Below are positions 12,375 to 20,166 of a stretch of 24,422 bases of DNA, piece after piece. The position numbers and the translations under genes were made by a program. Within the stretch, counting starts at the first letter, position 1, and each line of letters starts with the position of its first letter. Under the pieces are notes generated by a model that saw nothing but the letters and a program-made list of their open reading frames with translations, had not been told where the DNA came from and did not search any database. Source of the DNA: an uncultured Rikenella sp. (lineage in GTDB: Bacteria; Bacteroidota; Bacteroidia; Bacteroidales; Rikenellaceae). Location: contig NZ_CAJTMN010000011.1 of the NCBI RefSeq assembly GCF_910577125.1, forward strand, positions 1 to 24,422, written 5' to 3'.

Positions 12375-13036
12375 AGATCGAATTTACCCAAGAGAAACGG
12401 GGCGAGGTCGAACGCATCCAACATGAATTTCGCAACCGATTGTCCCAGAATGAAATTCTCCGGTTAACGTCGCAGGCTATTAACGGCGTTTTATCGAGGT
12501 CTATATCGCGGATTACCAAGAATATTAAGGCCGAATACAACATCACGCAAAAATACTTGGCCCGTACGGCTAAAGTATCGCCCCGATCCAGCCCTAAAAA
12601 ATTGTGGGGAGCCGTCTCGATCAACGAGAACCGGTTGCCGGTCATTGCATTCAAGCCCAAACAATCGGGATCTTCTATCTCTGTCGCTTTCCATAAAGGA
12701 AAAACGACATACATACGAGATGCGTTCATTGCCACTGTCCCAGCAGGCAAGAAAGGAGAAGAGACCAGCGAACACACCGGAGTGTTCAGCCGAGGAAAAT
12801 ATATCAAACGAAAGGGTTTCTACCATTATACGAAAGCGGAGCGGCGTAAGGGCGGGATCGGTCGTACAAAGAACAACAAAGTGAGGATTACCCAGCGTAT
12901 GGGACCATCTGTTTTCTCAATGAGTGTGAACAAAAAGATTGCCCAGGACGTCCAACAGTTTATGGGGAACGAAGTAACCGCACGAGTTCGAGGGATATTG
13001 ACCAAACGCATCAATGACCTCACAGCGCAGCGGTAG
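12371..13036 (+). CDS. Minor tail protein Z-like (tail completion) protein
   Basis: A 221-residue protein matching the lambda gpZ/prophage minor-tail-Z family: an N-terminal helical region with repeated basic residues (LTSQAINGVLSRSISRITKNIKAEYN), a central segment ending FIATVPAGKKG and HTGVFSRGKYIKRKG, then TQRMGPSVFSMSV, and a helical C-terminus (RVRGILTKRINDLTAQR). Family members complete the tail end that joins the head. Here the gene sits upstream of the terminase genes rather than among the tail genes as in lambda, apart from its presumed partners. It is translationally coupled to the small HTH gene. Confidence 0.75.
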   Translation: MKIEFTQEKRGEVERIQHEFRNRLSQNEILRLTSQAINGVLSRSISRITKNIKAEYNITQKYLARTAKVSPRSSPKKLWGAVSINENRLPVIAFKPKQSGSSISVAFHKGKTTYIRDAFIATVPAGKKGEETSEHTGVFSRGKYIKRKGFYHYTKAERRKGGIGRTKNNKVRITQRMGPSVFSMSVNKKIAQDVQQFMGNEVTARVRGILTKRINDLTAQR

Positions 13037-13046
13037 TAGGTTCTTT

Positions 13047-13073
13047 CCGGCTACCCGCATCGGGGGTAGTCGG
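13047..13073. repeat. 10-bp stem-loop before the terminase genes
   Basis: CCGGCTACCC (13047-13056) and GGGTAGTCGG (13064-13073) form a ten-pair stem with one G-T wobble and a seven-base loop. It starts ten bases after the gpZ-like stop and lies in a 99-base gap before the small terminase gene. No U-run directly follows (caccgcggtttt), so termination would be inefficient. Alternatives are an RNA-processing site or part of a packaging site, which in lambda lies just upstream of the small terminase gene. No clear Bacteroides promoter is seen in the gap. Confidence 0.5.
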
Positions 13074-13135
13074 CACCGCGGTTTTCGGTTAGTTAGCGGG
13101 AAAAATTATCATAGGAAGTAGGAAGCGTTCGGGGG

Positions 13136-13741
13136 ATGAAAAAGAAAGCACCCAAAGGGTGGGTTAAAATATCGGATTTCGAGGAGCTGACCGGCATTAG
13201 TTCAAAAACCATTGCCGCAGCCATCAAACGCGGTTATATTCCGGACCAAGTCGCAGATCGCGTGGGGACAGGAGCCACATCGCCGTACTTCCTCGACCCG
13301 CAACAGGCGGCCAAGAGCTGGTACGGCTCACTGAATGCCGCACACCCGGCGTCGCGTAAAATCCGCCAGATGTTGGCCGACTATATCAAGACGTTCGACA
13401 GTACTTTTATTGCCCCCGAGAAAAAGCACGTCGAGAACCCGGCGGCGTTAGCCTTGACCTATGAAGATGCCCAGTTACAAGAGAAGATCGCCAAAGCGCG
13501 TTTGGCCGAGTTGGAGTTGGCGGAGAAAGAAGGGTCGCTTGTTGCGAAAGCGACCATAGATGCCGAACTATTTGCCGCGGCGCAAGAGATCCGAAATGCC
13601 CTGCTGGTGATCCCGGACCGGATTGTGGACCAGGTGATAGCGGAAGCCGCGAACCGGAACAAAGCACATAGTATCATCTACAATGCCATTGCGGACGAGC
13701 TGGAGAAGTTGGCCGACATCGGCGCGCGACTTGAAAAATGA
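13136..13741 (+). CDS. Terminase small subunit (Nu1-like)
   Basis: A 201-residue protein. Residues 8-60 form a winged helix-turn-helix (WVKISDFEELTGISSKTIAAAIKRGYI) that in lambda Nu1-type proteins binds the packaging site. Residues 100-140 form the charged helix EKIAKARLAELELAEKEGSLV, and 145-170 contain ELFAAAQEIRNALLVIPDRI, which is the family's most recognisable sequence. It should recognise the cos or pac site and load the large subunit. It is followed by the large terminase gene with an ATGA overlap. Confidence 0.88.
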   Translation: MKKKAPKGWVKISDFEELTGISSKTIAAAIKRGYIPDQVADRVGTGATSPYFLDPQQAAKSWYGSLNAAHPASRKIRQMLADYIKTFDSTFIAPEKKHVENPAALALTYEDAQLQEKIAKARLAELELAEKEGSLVAKATIDAELFAAAQEIRNALLVIPDRIVDQVIAEAANRNKAHSIIYNAIADELEKLADIGARLEK

Positions 13742-15600
13742 ACGAATACACGAGCATAGGCCGGTTCTTCGAGGGGTTACGTCCGGTCCCGCGCATCTCG
13801 GTAGCGGAATGGGCCGACCGGTATCGATACCTCTCCCCGGTGTCGTCGGCAGAACCGGGCCGGTATCGCACCGACCGGACTCCGTACCTGCGGCGAATCA
13901 TGGAGTGTCTGAGCGTCCATGAACCGTACAAGAAAATAGTCTTCATGAAGGGAGCACAGGTCGGAGCCACCGAAAGCGGCACAAACTTCATCGGCTATGT
14001 CATGCACATATCACCGGCCCCGGCCATGTTCGTTCAGCCCACGGAAGAGATGGTCAAACGGTTGTCACAAGGCCGTATCGACCCTCTGATCGAAATGTGC
14101 CCGGAGGTCAAAGCGCGGGTGGCGGTGAACAAGAGCCGGGACAGCAAAAACACCATCATGCAAAAGAGTTTCGACGGTGGTGTTTTGCTGTTCGCCGGTG
14201 CGAATAGTGCCGCCGGGTTGCGGTCCGTGCCGATTCGCTTCCTGATCCTGGATGAGGTCGATGCGTACCCGAAAGATTTGGATGACGAGGGGTCGCCGAT
14301 TGAACTGGCCATCGCCCGTACCCGCACGTTCCCGAACAAAAAGATTTACATCGTCAGCACGCCGACCATTAGCGGACTGTCTGTCATCGAAAGCGAGTTC
14401 CTGGAAACAGATCAAAACTACTACCATGTCCCGTGTCCGTATTGCGGCGGGATGCAGCCGCTGACCTTCTCGCAGTTGAAGTGGGATGAGGGTCGCCCGG
14501 AAACCGCAAAGTATGAGTGTATCCATTGCGGCGCGCGGATGGAAGAGCGGCACAAGGTCGAGATGTTCGCGCACGGCGAATGGGTGGCCAGCAAACCAGA
14601 GAAATCCAATCCGGACACTATCGGCTTCCACCTCAATTCTCTGTATTCGCCGTTCGGCTGGCAGTCGTGGGGCGAGATCGCTGCCGACTTCGTCAAGGCG
14701 AAAGATAACCAATCCCGGCTGAAAGTGTTTGTCAATACGACCCTCGGTGAAACGTGGGCGGAGCGGGGCGAGGCGCCGCCGTTCAAGAATCTGTACAACC
14801 GGCGGGAAAGCTACCGGACGAACAGCGTTCCGGACGATGTTTGTTTCATCACGGCGGGCGTGGACGTCCAGCGCGACCGGCTGGAGTTGGAGATTGTGGG
14901 CTGGTGTGCCGACAAACGGTCCTACTCCATTGATTACCGCGTGATCGACGGCGATACGGCGGGTAAGAAAGTATGGGACGAGTTGGCCGAAGTGGTGGGC
15001 GAACGGTGGGTGCGTCGAGACGGTGCGGAACTGCCGCTGCAACTGATGGCCGTGGACAGCGGGTACAACACGACGCACGTTTATACTTTTTGCCGTCGGT
15101 TCTCCGGTTCGCGCGTTATTCCGACCAAGGGACAGGACGGGCAGAAAATGGCGGTCATGCCGCCCAAATCCGTCGACGTGACCAAAGCCGGGAAGCGAGT
15201 CGGAAAAACGAAACTTTGGAACATCGGGGTATCGCTCCTCAAAGGCGAATTGTATTCGGATTTGCGACTCGAAAAAGACAGCGACGGGAACCCGCCGCCG
15301 GGTTATTGCCATTTCCCGGAGTACGACGAACACTATTTCCGCGGCCTGACCGCCGAAGAACAGGTCGTCAAGATCGTGCGCGGCTATCGCCACACCGTAT
15401 GGGTCAAGAAATACGAGCGCAACGAACCGTTGGACTGCCGGATATACGCGCGTGCCGCGGCAACGATTCTCGGCCTGGATCGTTTGCCTCCCGAAAAGCT
15501 GGCCGCCTTGGGCGGATTAGCCGCCAAGTCGGAACCGAGCAAATCGGTCAAGCCCAAAGGCGAACGAAAACGACGCCGCAGCAGTTTTTGGGATAGATAA
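13738..15600 (+). CDS. Terminase large subunit (lambda GpA family)
   Basis: A 620-residue protein close in length to lambda gpA (641). The Walker A-like loop is KGAQVGATES (71-80) and Walker B is FLILDEVDAYP (168-178) with D172 and E173; STPT (207-210) is the coupling motif. Two zinc-type pairs follow, CPYC (C233, C236) and CIHC (C261, C264), as is usual in the GpA family. The C-terminal nuclease domain includes the aspartate-containing strands GVDVQRDRLELEIVGW and AVDSGYNT. It cleaves concatemeric DNA and powers packaging into the prohead through the portal. The start ATG overlaps the small-subunit stop. The following 104 bases before the connector gene are highly structured. Confidence 0.94.
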   Translation: MNEYTSIGRFFEGLRPVPRISVAEWADRYRYLSPVSSAEPGRYRTDRTPYLRRIMECLSVHEPYKKIVFMKGAQVGATESGTNFIGYVMHISPAPAMFVQPTEEMVKRLSQGRIDPLIEMCPEVKARVAVNKSRDSKNTIMQKSFDGGVLLFAGANSAAGLRSVPIRFLILDEVDAYPKDLDDEGSPIELAIARTRTFPNKKIYIVSTPTISGLSVIESEFLETDQNYYHVPCPYCGGMQPLTFSQLKWDEGRPETAKYECIHCGARMEERHKVEMFAHGEWVASKPEKSNPDTIGFHLNSLYSPFGWQSWGEIAADFVKAKDNQSRLKVFVNTTLGETWAERGEAPPFKNLYNRRESYRTNSVPDDVCFITAGVDVQRDRLELEIVGWCADKRSYSIDYRVIDGDTAGKKVWDELAEVVGERWVRRDGAELPLQLMAVDSGYNTTHVYTFCRRFSGSRVIPTKGQDGQKMAVMPPKSVDVTKAGKRVGKTKLWNIGVSLLKGELYSDLRLEKDSDGNPPPGYCHFPEYDEHYFRGLTAEEQVVKIVRGYRHTVWVKKYERNEPLDCRIYARAAATILGLDRLPPEKLAALGGLAAKSEPSKSVKPKGERKRRRSSFWDR

Positions 15601-15707
15601 AACTTTCCATATTTTTCCGTTTCTTGGAAAGTTCTTTCCACGTTTTCGCAAGTTGATTGTTAGATACTTGCGAGGTCTCTACATTAGCGTCAAATCATGC
15701 GCTAATG
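15601..15707 (+). promoter_or_regulatory. Three consecutive hairpins in the leader of the gpW-like gene
   Basis: Three perfect inverted repeats lie in series between the terminase stop and the connector start. AACTTTCCA (15601-15609) pairs with TGGAAAGTT (15625-15633). TCGCAAGT (15646-15653) pairs with ACTTGCGA (15666-15673). CATTAGCG (15682-15689) pairs with CGCTAATG (15700-15707), and this last arm contains the ATG start codon. TCTTTCCA (15633-15640) could compete for the TGGAAAG arm of the first hairpin. Possible roles are translational restraint of the connector gene, RNA processing or partial termination. Confidence 0.55.
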
Positions 15708-15917
15708 GCATTCACTGTCGAACAATACGAAACACTCAAAAGGGCCATAGTTAGCGGCGTCCAATCCGTCACGTACGGAGACAAGACCGTTAACTATCGC
15801 TCTATTGCCGACATGAAAGAAGCCTTGCGGATCATGGAGGCGGAATTGTTTCCGGAACGCACGACGCACCGGCGGCGGTACGCAATTGTCGATCGTGGTT
15901 ATTTCCCCAAAAAATGA
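15705..15917 (+). CDS. gpW-like head-tail connector protein
   Basis: A 70-residue protein from the ATG at 15705. The pattern FTVEQYETLKRAIVSG, then the beta-hairpin SVTYGDKTVNYRS, then the helix IADMKEALRIMEAEL and a basic tail THRRRYAIVDRGYF follows lambda gpW (68 residues), which plugs the portal after DNA packaging and provides the platform for tail joining. A longer frame opens upstream with TTG at 15657 but runs through the hairpin leader and is rejected. The start codon lies in the 3' arm of the third leader hairpin. The stop overlaps the portal start (ATGA). Confidence 0.85.
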   Translation: MAFTVEQYETLKRAIVSGVQSVTYGDKTVNYRSIADMKEALRIMEAELFPERTTHRRRYAIVDRGYFPKK

Positions 15918-17290
15918 AAGTCTTTGGGTTGGACATAAAACGGAGTCGGCCCAAGCGACGCGCGTATGAGGCCGCCGATAAAAGCCGCCGAGGCAAGTCC
16001 TTCCGACTGGCCGGTTCGACCGGAGCCAATCGCGAGATTTCGGGAGCGTTGGTAACGCTGCGGGACCGGTCGCGGCACTTGGTGCGAAACAACGGATGGT
16101 CCAAACGCGCCATCGAAGTCATTGCCCGCCACACCATCGGTGAGGGTATCCAGCCCGCACCGATTGGTGATCTGGACAAAATACGCCACATCAAAGACAT
16201 CTGGCACGACTGGGCGGAAAGCACGGCTTGCGACTGGTACGGCAAATTGAATTTCTACGGGTTGCAGGAACTGGCCATGCGAACCATTGCCGAAGGGGGC
16301 GACGTGCTGATCGTGCGTCGATGGGTGATGCCGGATGAAGATTGCCCGCTCCCGATCAAACTCCAAATCCTGGAGGGCGACCAACTGGACCATACACGGG
16401 ACGGGATTAACGACCGGGGGATTGTGCGCCTGGGCGTACAATACAACCGGGAGGGCCAAGTGCTTGGGTATTGGGTTTTCGATTACCATCCCGGCGACGG
16501 CGTCTTTTTCGGCACCCGCTGCGAAAGTCAATTCGTGGAGAAAGCGGACGTGGCACATGCTTTCGAGATTCTTAGGCCCGGACAGTGCCGGGGCGTTCCG
16601 TTCGGGGTGGCCGCTTTCATGAAAACGGGGGATTTCAGCGATTACGAAGATGCCCAGTTGGTCAAACAGAAGATCGCCGCTTGTTTCGCCGCGTTCGTGC
16701 TGGGGTCGGAAGATACGGACACCGAGCCTTACGAGGCTTTGGAACCGGGGATCATCGAGCACTTGAGCGATGTCGAGAAGGTCGAATTTGCCAACCCTCC
16801 GGCTGTCGGCGATTACGACCCCTATTCCAGTCGCATATTACAGGGGATTGCCGCCGCGTACGGTATCACGTATGAGATGCTGACAATGGATTACAGCCGG
16901 GTCAATTTCACATCCGGTCGGATGGCCAAGATCGATGTAACCGCCAACTTCCGAAGCTGGCAATACAACATGATCGTACCGCAGTTGTGCGCGCCGGTTT
17001 GGAACTGGTTTTTGAAAGCCTGCCTAATCGCAGGCAAGATTACGAAACCTATTCGCGCCGATTGGACGGCCCCGCGCGTACAGCAGCTGGACCCGACCAA
17101 AGAGACGGACGCGCAAGTCAAACGGATCAAATCCGGGTTGGCCACGATTAGCGAAGTGATCCGCGAAATGGGGCGCGAACCGGACGAGTTTTTCAAAGAG
17201 TACCAGCAGGATGTCCAACGACTGCGGGAAATGGACATTACTGTAGATAGTCTGAATGTATTTGTAGATAATCCACCACAAAATGGCTAA
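15914..17290 (+). CDS. Portal protein (lambda family)
   Basis: A 458-residue protein of the lambda gpB portal family. Visible hallmarks are a basic N-terminus, RDRSRHLVRNNGWSKRAIEVIARHTIGEGIQ (residues about 49-80), the wing-region segment RTIAEGGDVLIVRRW, LQILEGDQLDH, and the clip/stem portion YGITYEMLTMDYSRVNFTSGR, which is the most conserved run. It forms the dodecameric ring at the vertex through which DNA enters. At 458 residues it is shorter than lambda gpB (533), lacking some of the C-terminal crown. It overlaps the protease-capsid gene by eight bases. Confidence 0.93.
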   Translation: MKVFGLDIKRSRPKRRAYEAADKSRRGKSFRLAGSTGANREISGALVTLRDRSRHLVRNNGWSKRAIEVIARHTIGEGIQPAPIGDLDKIRHIKDIWHDWAESTACDWYGKLNFYGLQELAMRTIAEGGDVLIVRRWVMPDEDCPLPIKLQILEGDQLDHTRDGINDRGIVRLGVQYNREGQVLGYWVFDYHPGDGVFFGTRCESQFVEKADVAHAFEILRPGQCRGVPFGVAAFMKTGDFSDYEDAQLVKQKIAACFAAFVLGSEDTDTEPYEALEPGIIEHLSDVEKVEFANPPAVGDYDPYSSRILQGIAAAYGITYEMLTMDYSRVNFTSGRMAKIDVTANFRSWQYNMIVPQLCAPVWNWFLKACLIAGKITKPIRADWTAPRVQQLDPTKETDAQVKRIKSGLATISEVIREMGREPDEFFKEYQQDVQRLREMDITVDSLNVFVDNPPQNG

Positions 17291-19403
17291 GCAGAAAAGA
17301 ACAGCATCCACCCAGTATGGCCGGGCACTCGTTCAACCGGCGTCGCTCGATACGGAAGCGCGGGAAGTCGACGTCGTATTTGCCACCGAAACCCCCGTGC
17401 CGCGGTTCGGCTGGGAGGAGGATTACGACGAGGTATTAGTTTGCGAGGCGGGGGCGATCCGGATGGAGCGCGCAAACCGTGGATTGCCGGTGATGGACTG
17501 TCATAATACCTGGTCTGTGTTCGCGCAACTCGGTCGAACGGTGAAAGTGTGGATCAACGAGAAGCGGGAATTGTGCGCCCGTATCAAATTCTCGCAGCGG
17601 GCGCAGGTGGCCGAACTGTTCCAAGACATCACGGACGGGATCGTAAAAGATATTTCGGTCGGTTACAACGTGTTCAAGTTCGAGCGCGTCGAACAGCCGG
17701 GCGGCAAAAATCCCATCTACCGGGCGATCGACTGGATGCCGACCGAACTATCCTTTGCCCCGGTACAGGCCGACATCAACAGTGAAATCCGAGGGACCCA
17801 GCGGACGCATACGGTCGAAATTATTTCCAACAAACAACAACCAACTATGAGTAAACGAGCAAAAAAACGCGGACAAACGACCCAATATGTCGTTACCGAC
17901 GAGCCGGTCAAAGCGGGCGACATCATCACCGTGGACGGCGTGGACGGGGTCGCCCTGGCCGACGGTGAGGTCGGGGACGAAATCACCTTGTCTATCATCG
18001 AGCAACCGGCCCCGGCCAACGAAGAAGAGGAGGGGCGCGATGCTGGTACCGAAAGCGAGGAGGTCAAAAACGACGAAGAGGAAAGAGAGGAAGAAGGGGA
18101 CGACGAAAACGACAGAGACGAAGACGATCCGAACGATGAAGAACAGCGCAAAGGTTCGCGCCGTCGGATGTCGGCCATCACGCGCGCAACCCGGGCCGCC
18201 GGGTTGCCGGATTCGTATGCCATCGAGCTGTTCCACAGCAAGAAGACAATCGACCAGTGCCGGGCGGCCGTGATCGAAAAGCTCGCTAAACGGAATCCCA
18301 AACCGAACGGAAGCCACGGGGCCAGCGTCGGTTTGGATGCCGGCACGAAAAAACGCGCGGCGGTGCAGAACGCCCTGTTGCACCGAATCTACCCGGCCAA
18401 ATTCTCCCTCGATGCGGGTGCCCGTGAATATCGCGGGATGACGCTCGTTGAGCTGGGTAAAGAGCTGCTGGCCGAACAGGGAATCAACACCCGCGGGATG
18501 GACAAAATGGCCGTGGCCGATCGAGTCTTCAAACGGTCGCAAAGCACCGGAGATTTCCCGCTGCTGTTTGAAGGGGTCATCGATCGAATGTTACGCGAAC
18601 CGTACGAGTTTGCACCGGAATACTGGGACAAGATCGCCCGTCAGACCAGCGTTTCCGATTTCCGCGAAAAAGGGTTGTACACGGTCGGCGGGGCCAACGG
18701 AATGAAAAAGGTGGCCGAAGGCGGCGAAATCAAATACACCACCCTGAAGGAAAGCAAATCGACCATCCGGGTGGAAAGTTACGCCGAAGGGATCATGTTC
18801 ACCCGGCAGGCGTTCATCAACGACGATCTTTCGGCGTTCGATGTCATTCCGTCGAGTTTCGTACGGGATTGGGGGATTTTGCGGGGCGATATGGTGTGGG
18901 GGCTGATCGTTGACAATGCCAAGATGTCGGACGGTAAGGCGATGTTCTGTGCCGATCACGGGAACTTGCTTACCGGAACCGACAGCGCATTGAGCGAAGA
19001 TAGCCTGGCCGCGGCAAAAGTGCTGTTGTCGAAACAAAAAGACCCGGCCGGAAAGATGATCCGGGTGGTACCGAAATATCTGATCGTACCGCCGGAACTG
19101 GAAACCACGGCCAAGAAGCTGGTAACGGCGACGACTCCGGCCAAGGTTTCGGACGTCAATGTGTTTGCCAACGAGTTCGACATCATTGTCGAACCGCGAT
19201 TAACAGACTCGACGAGCTGGTACCTGGCGGCCGACCCGAACGCGGTGGATACGTTGTATTACGCCTACTTGGAGGGGAACGAAGCCTTGCGGGTCAACAG
19301 CGAGGAGGACTTCAATACCGACACCATGAAATATGCCGTTCGCGGCGATTTCGGTGCGTCGGCCATCGACCACCGCGGGATGGTCAAGGCGGCAGGAAAG
19401 TAG
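17283..19403 (+). CDS. Prohead protease - major capsid protein fusion
   Basis: A 706-residue polyprotein. Residues 1-175 are an S78-like prohead protease: GLPVMDCHNTW (H74) and IVKDISVGYNVFKFE (S125) supply the probable catalytic His and Ser, followed by PTELSFAPVQAD. Residues 202-238 form a short beta-rich module resembling the downstream decoration protein. Residues 246-288 are extremely acidic (long E/D runs) and fit a scaffold or delta domain. From about 296 to 706 the sequence is a Mu gpT-like HK97-fold capsid subunit (EFAPEYWDKIARQTSVSDF, FTRQAFINDDLSAFDVIP, YLIVPPELETTAKKL). An internal ATG at 17847 (M189) follows a low-GC leader (ccaacaaacaacaaccaact) and may initiate a shorter scaffold-capsid product. 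Self-cleavage would release the mature capsid subunit. Confidence 0.9.
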   Translation: MAKQKRTASTQYGRALVQPASLDTEAREVDVVFATETPVPRFGWEEDYDEVLVCEAGAIRMERANRGLPVMDCHNTWSVFAQLGRTVKVWINEKRELCARIKFSQRAQVAELFQDITDGIVKDISVGYNVFKFERVEQPGGKNPIYRAIDWMPTELSFAPVQADINSEIRGTQRTHTVEIISNKQQPTMSKRAKKRGQTTQYVVTDEPVKAGDIITVDGVDGVALADGEVGDEITLSIIEQPAPANEEEEGRDAGTESEEVKNDEEEREEEGDDENDRDEDDPNDEEQRKGSRRRMSAITRATRAAGLPDSYAIELFHSKKTIDQCRAAVIEKLAKRNPKPNGSHGASVGLDAGTKKRAAVQNALLHRIYPAKFSLDAGAREYRGMTLVELGKELLAEQGINTRGMDKMAVADRVFKRSQSTGDFPLLFEGVIDRMLREPYEFAPEYWDKIARQTSVSDFREKGLYTVGGANGMKKVAEGGEIKYTTLKESKSTIRVESYAEGIMFTRQAFINDDLSAFDVIPSSFVRDWGILRGDMVWGLIVDNAKMSDGKAMFCADHGNLLTGTDSALSEDSLAAAKVLLSKQKDPAGKMIRVVPKYLIVPPELETTAKKLVTATTPAKVSDVNVFANEFDIIVEPRLTDSTSWYLAADPNAVDTLYYAYLEGNEALRVNSEEDFNTDTMKYAVRGDFGASAIDHRGMVKAAGK

Positions 19404-19425
19404 CCCCGGCCATCGTGGACGAAAC

Positions 19426-19448
19426 GAGCGGGGAACAACTCCCCGCTC
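19426..19448 (+). terminator. Stem-loop after the capsid gene
   Basis: GAGCGGGGA (19426-19434) and TCCCCGCTC (19440-19448) form a perfect nine-pair GC-rich stem with the loop ACAAC. Only three T residues follow closely (CATTTC), so it is probably a leaky terminator or a 3'-end stabiliser that raises capsid transcript relative to downstream genes. It sits 23 bases after the capsid stop and 27 bases before the decoration gene. Confidence 0.6.
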
Positions 19449-19475
19449 CATTTCACAACCTAACAACGAAAAAAT

Positions 19476-19808
19476 ATGAAAAATCTGATCGAAGAGGGTA
19501 AAACTATCGATTATACCCTGACGGAAGAGGCTGTAGCGAGCGGTGAAATCGTGGTTGTCGGCGATATGGCCGGCGTGGCTGTTACGGGCGGCAAAACCGG
19601 CGACACGATCGCCTTGGCCGTCGAGGGTGTGTACGAGCTGCCGAAAGGATCCGGCGCGCTGGCGCAAGGCAAAAAAGCGTATGTGAATGTCGCCGAAGAG
19701 ACGGGCAAAACTATCGTCGGGACCGCCTCCGGGAATACGTTCGTCGGTTACGTATGGGCCGCCGCGGCTGCCGGCGACGCGACCGTTGCAGTAAAACTGA
19801 GCATCTGA
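19476..19808 (+). CDS. DUF2190-like head decoration protein
   Basis: A 110-residue protein, almost entirely short beta strands with small residues: YTLTEEAVASGEIVVVGDMAGVAV, then GKTGDTIALAVEGVYELPK and GKKAYVNVAEETGK, ending in VAVKLSI. This is the DUF2190/capsid-decoration pattern, and the gene lies immediately after the capsid gene as expected. It is probably a trimeric or monomeric outer-surface stabiliser of the expanded head. The first 37 or so residues align without gaps to residues 202-238 of the protease-capsid fusion (about 15 identities by my count). The start follows a typical A-rich leader (aacaacgaaaaaat). Confidence 0.85.
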   Translation: MKNLIEEGKTIDYTLTEEAVASGEIVVVGDMAGVAVTGGKTGDTIALAVEGVYELPKGSGALAQGKKAYVNVAEETGKTIVGTASGNTFVGYVWAAAAAGDATVAVKLSI

Positions 19809-19809
19809 C

Positions 19810-20166
19810 ATGAGTGATTTTGACGAACTGGCCGAACAGACGTTTTCGCAGATTTCCAACCTTCTCGGTGAGGACGCTGTTTGGCCGGCGTCAAAATCTA
19901 AAACGATACCGGGGCGGGTACTGTTCAAAAATCCGACCGAGCCGGTACAGATCGGCGACACCGAACGGTATGAATACCGGCCCAGTGCAGCGACGGCGGA
20001 ATATTACACCGGGACGTTCGACGGGTTGCGACAGGTCGTCGATTCCGGCGGGGAAGCCTGTTTGATCATCCGTGGCGTAAAATATTCGGTGCAAAGCATC
20101 GAAACGAAATTCGACGGCAATACGCTCGTTGCCCGTCTGGAACCGGTAGACGAACCGCAAGCATGA
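19810..20166 (+). CDS. Head-tail joining protein (gpFII-like)
   Basis: A 118-residue protein beginning MSDFDELAEQTFSQI, as lambda gpFII-type attachment proteins do, followed by an all-beta body: PGRVLFKNPTEPVQIGDTERYEYRPS, then a region ending in IRGVKYSVQSIETKFDGN and LVARLEPVDEP. Size (lambda FII has 117 residues), fold pattern and position right after the decoration gene support a connector that completes the neck. Direct sequence similarity is modest, so a Mu gp36-type neck protein is the alternative. It is coupled to the next gene by an ATGA overlap. Confidence 0.65.
   Translation: MSDFDELAEQTFSQISNLLGEDAVWPASKSKTIPGRVLFKNPTEPVQIGDTERYEYRPSAATAEYYTGTFDGLRQVVDSGGEACLIIRGVKYSVQSIETKFDGNTLVARLEPVDEPQA

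Noticed and set aside
13081..13135. Late promoter before the small terminase gene (TATCATAG with an upstream T-rich TTTC)
   Set aside because: The -7 match is only 6 of 8 positions and the -33 element is imperfect; too weak to annotate.
14065..15393. A 442-codon minus-strand frame opposite the terminase gene, and a 420-codon one opposite the sheath gene (20698-21960)
   Set aside because: Both lie wholly against unmistakable structural genes and show no domain or start context; treated as antisense shadows.
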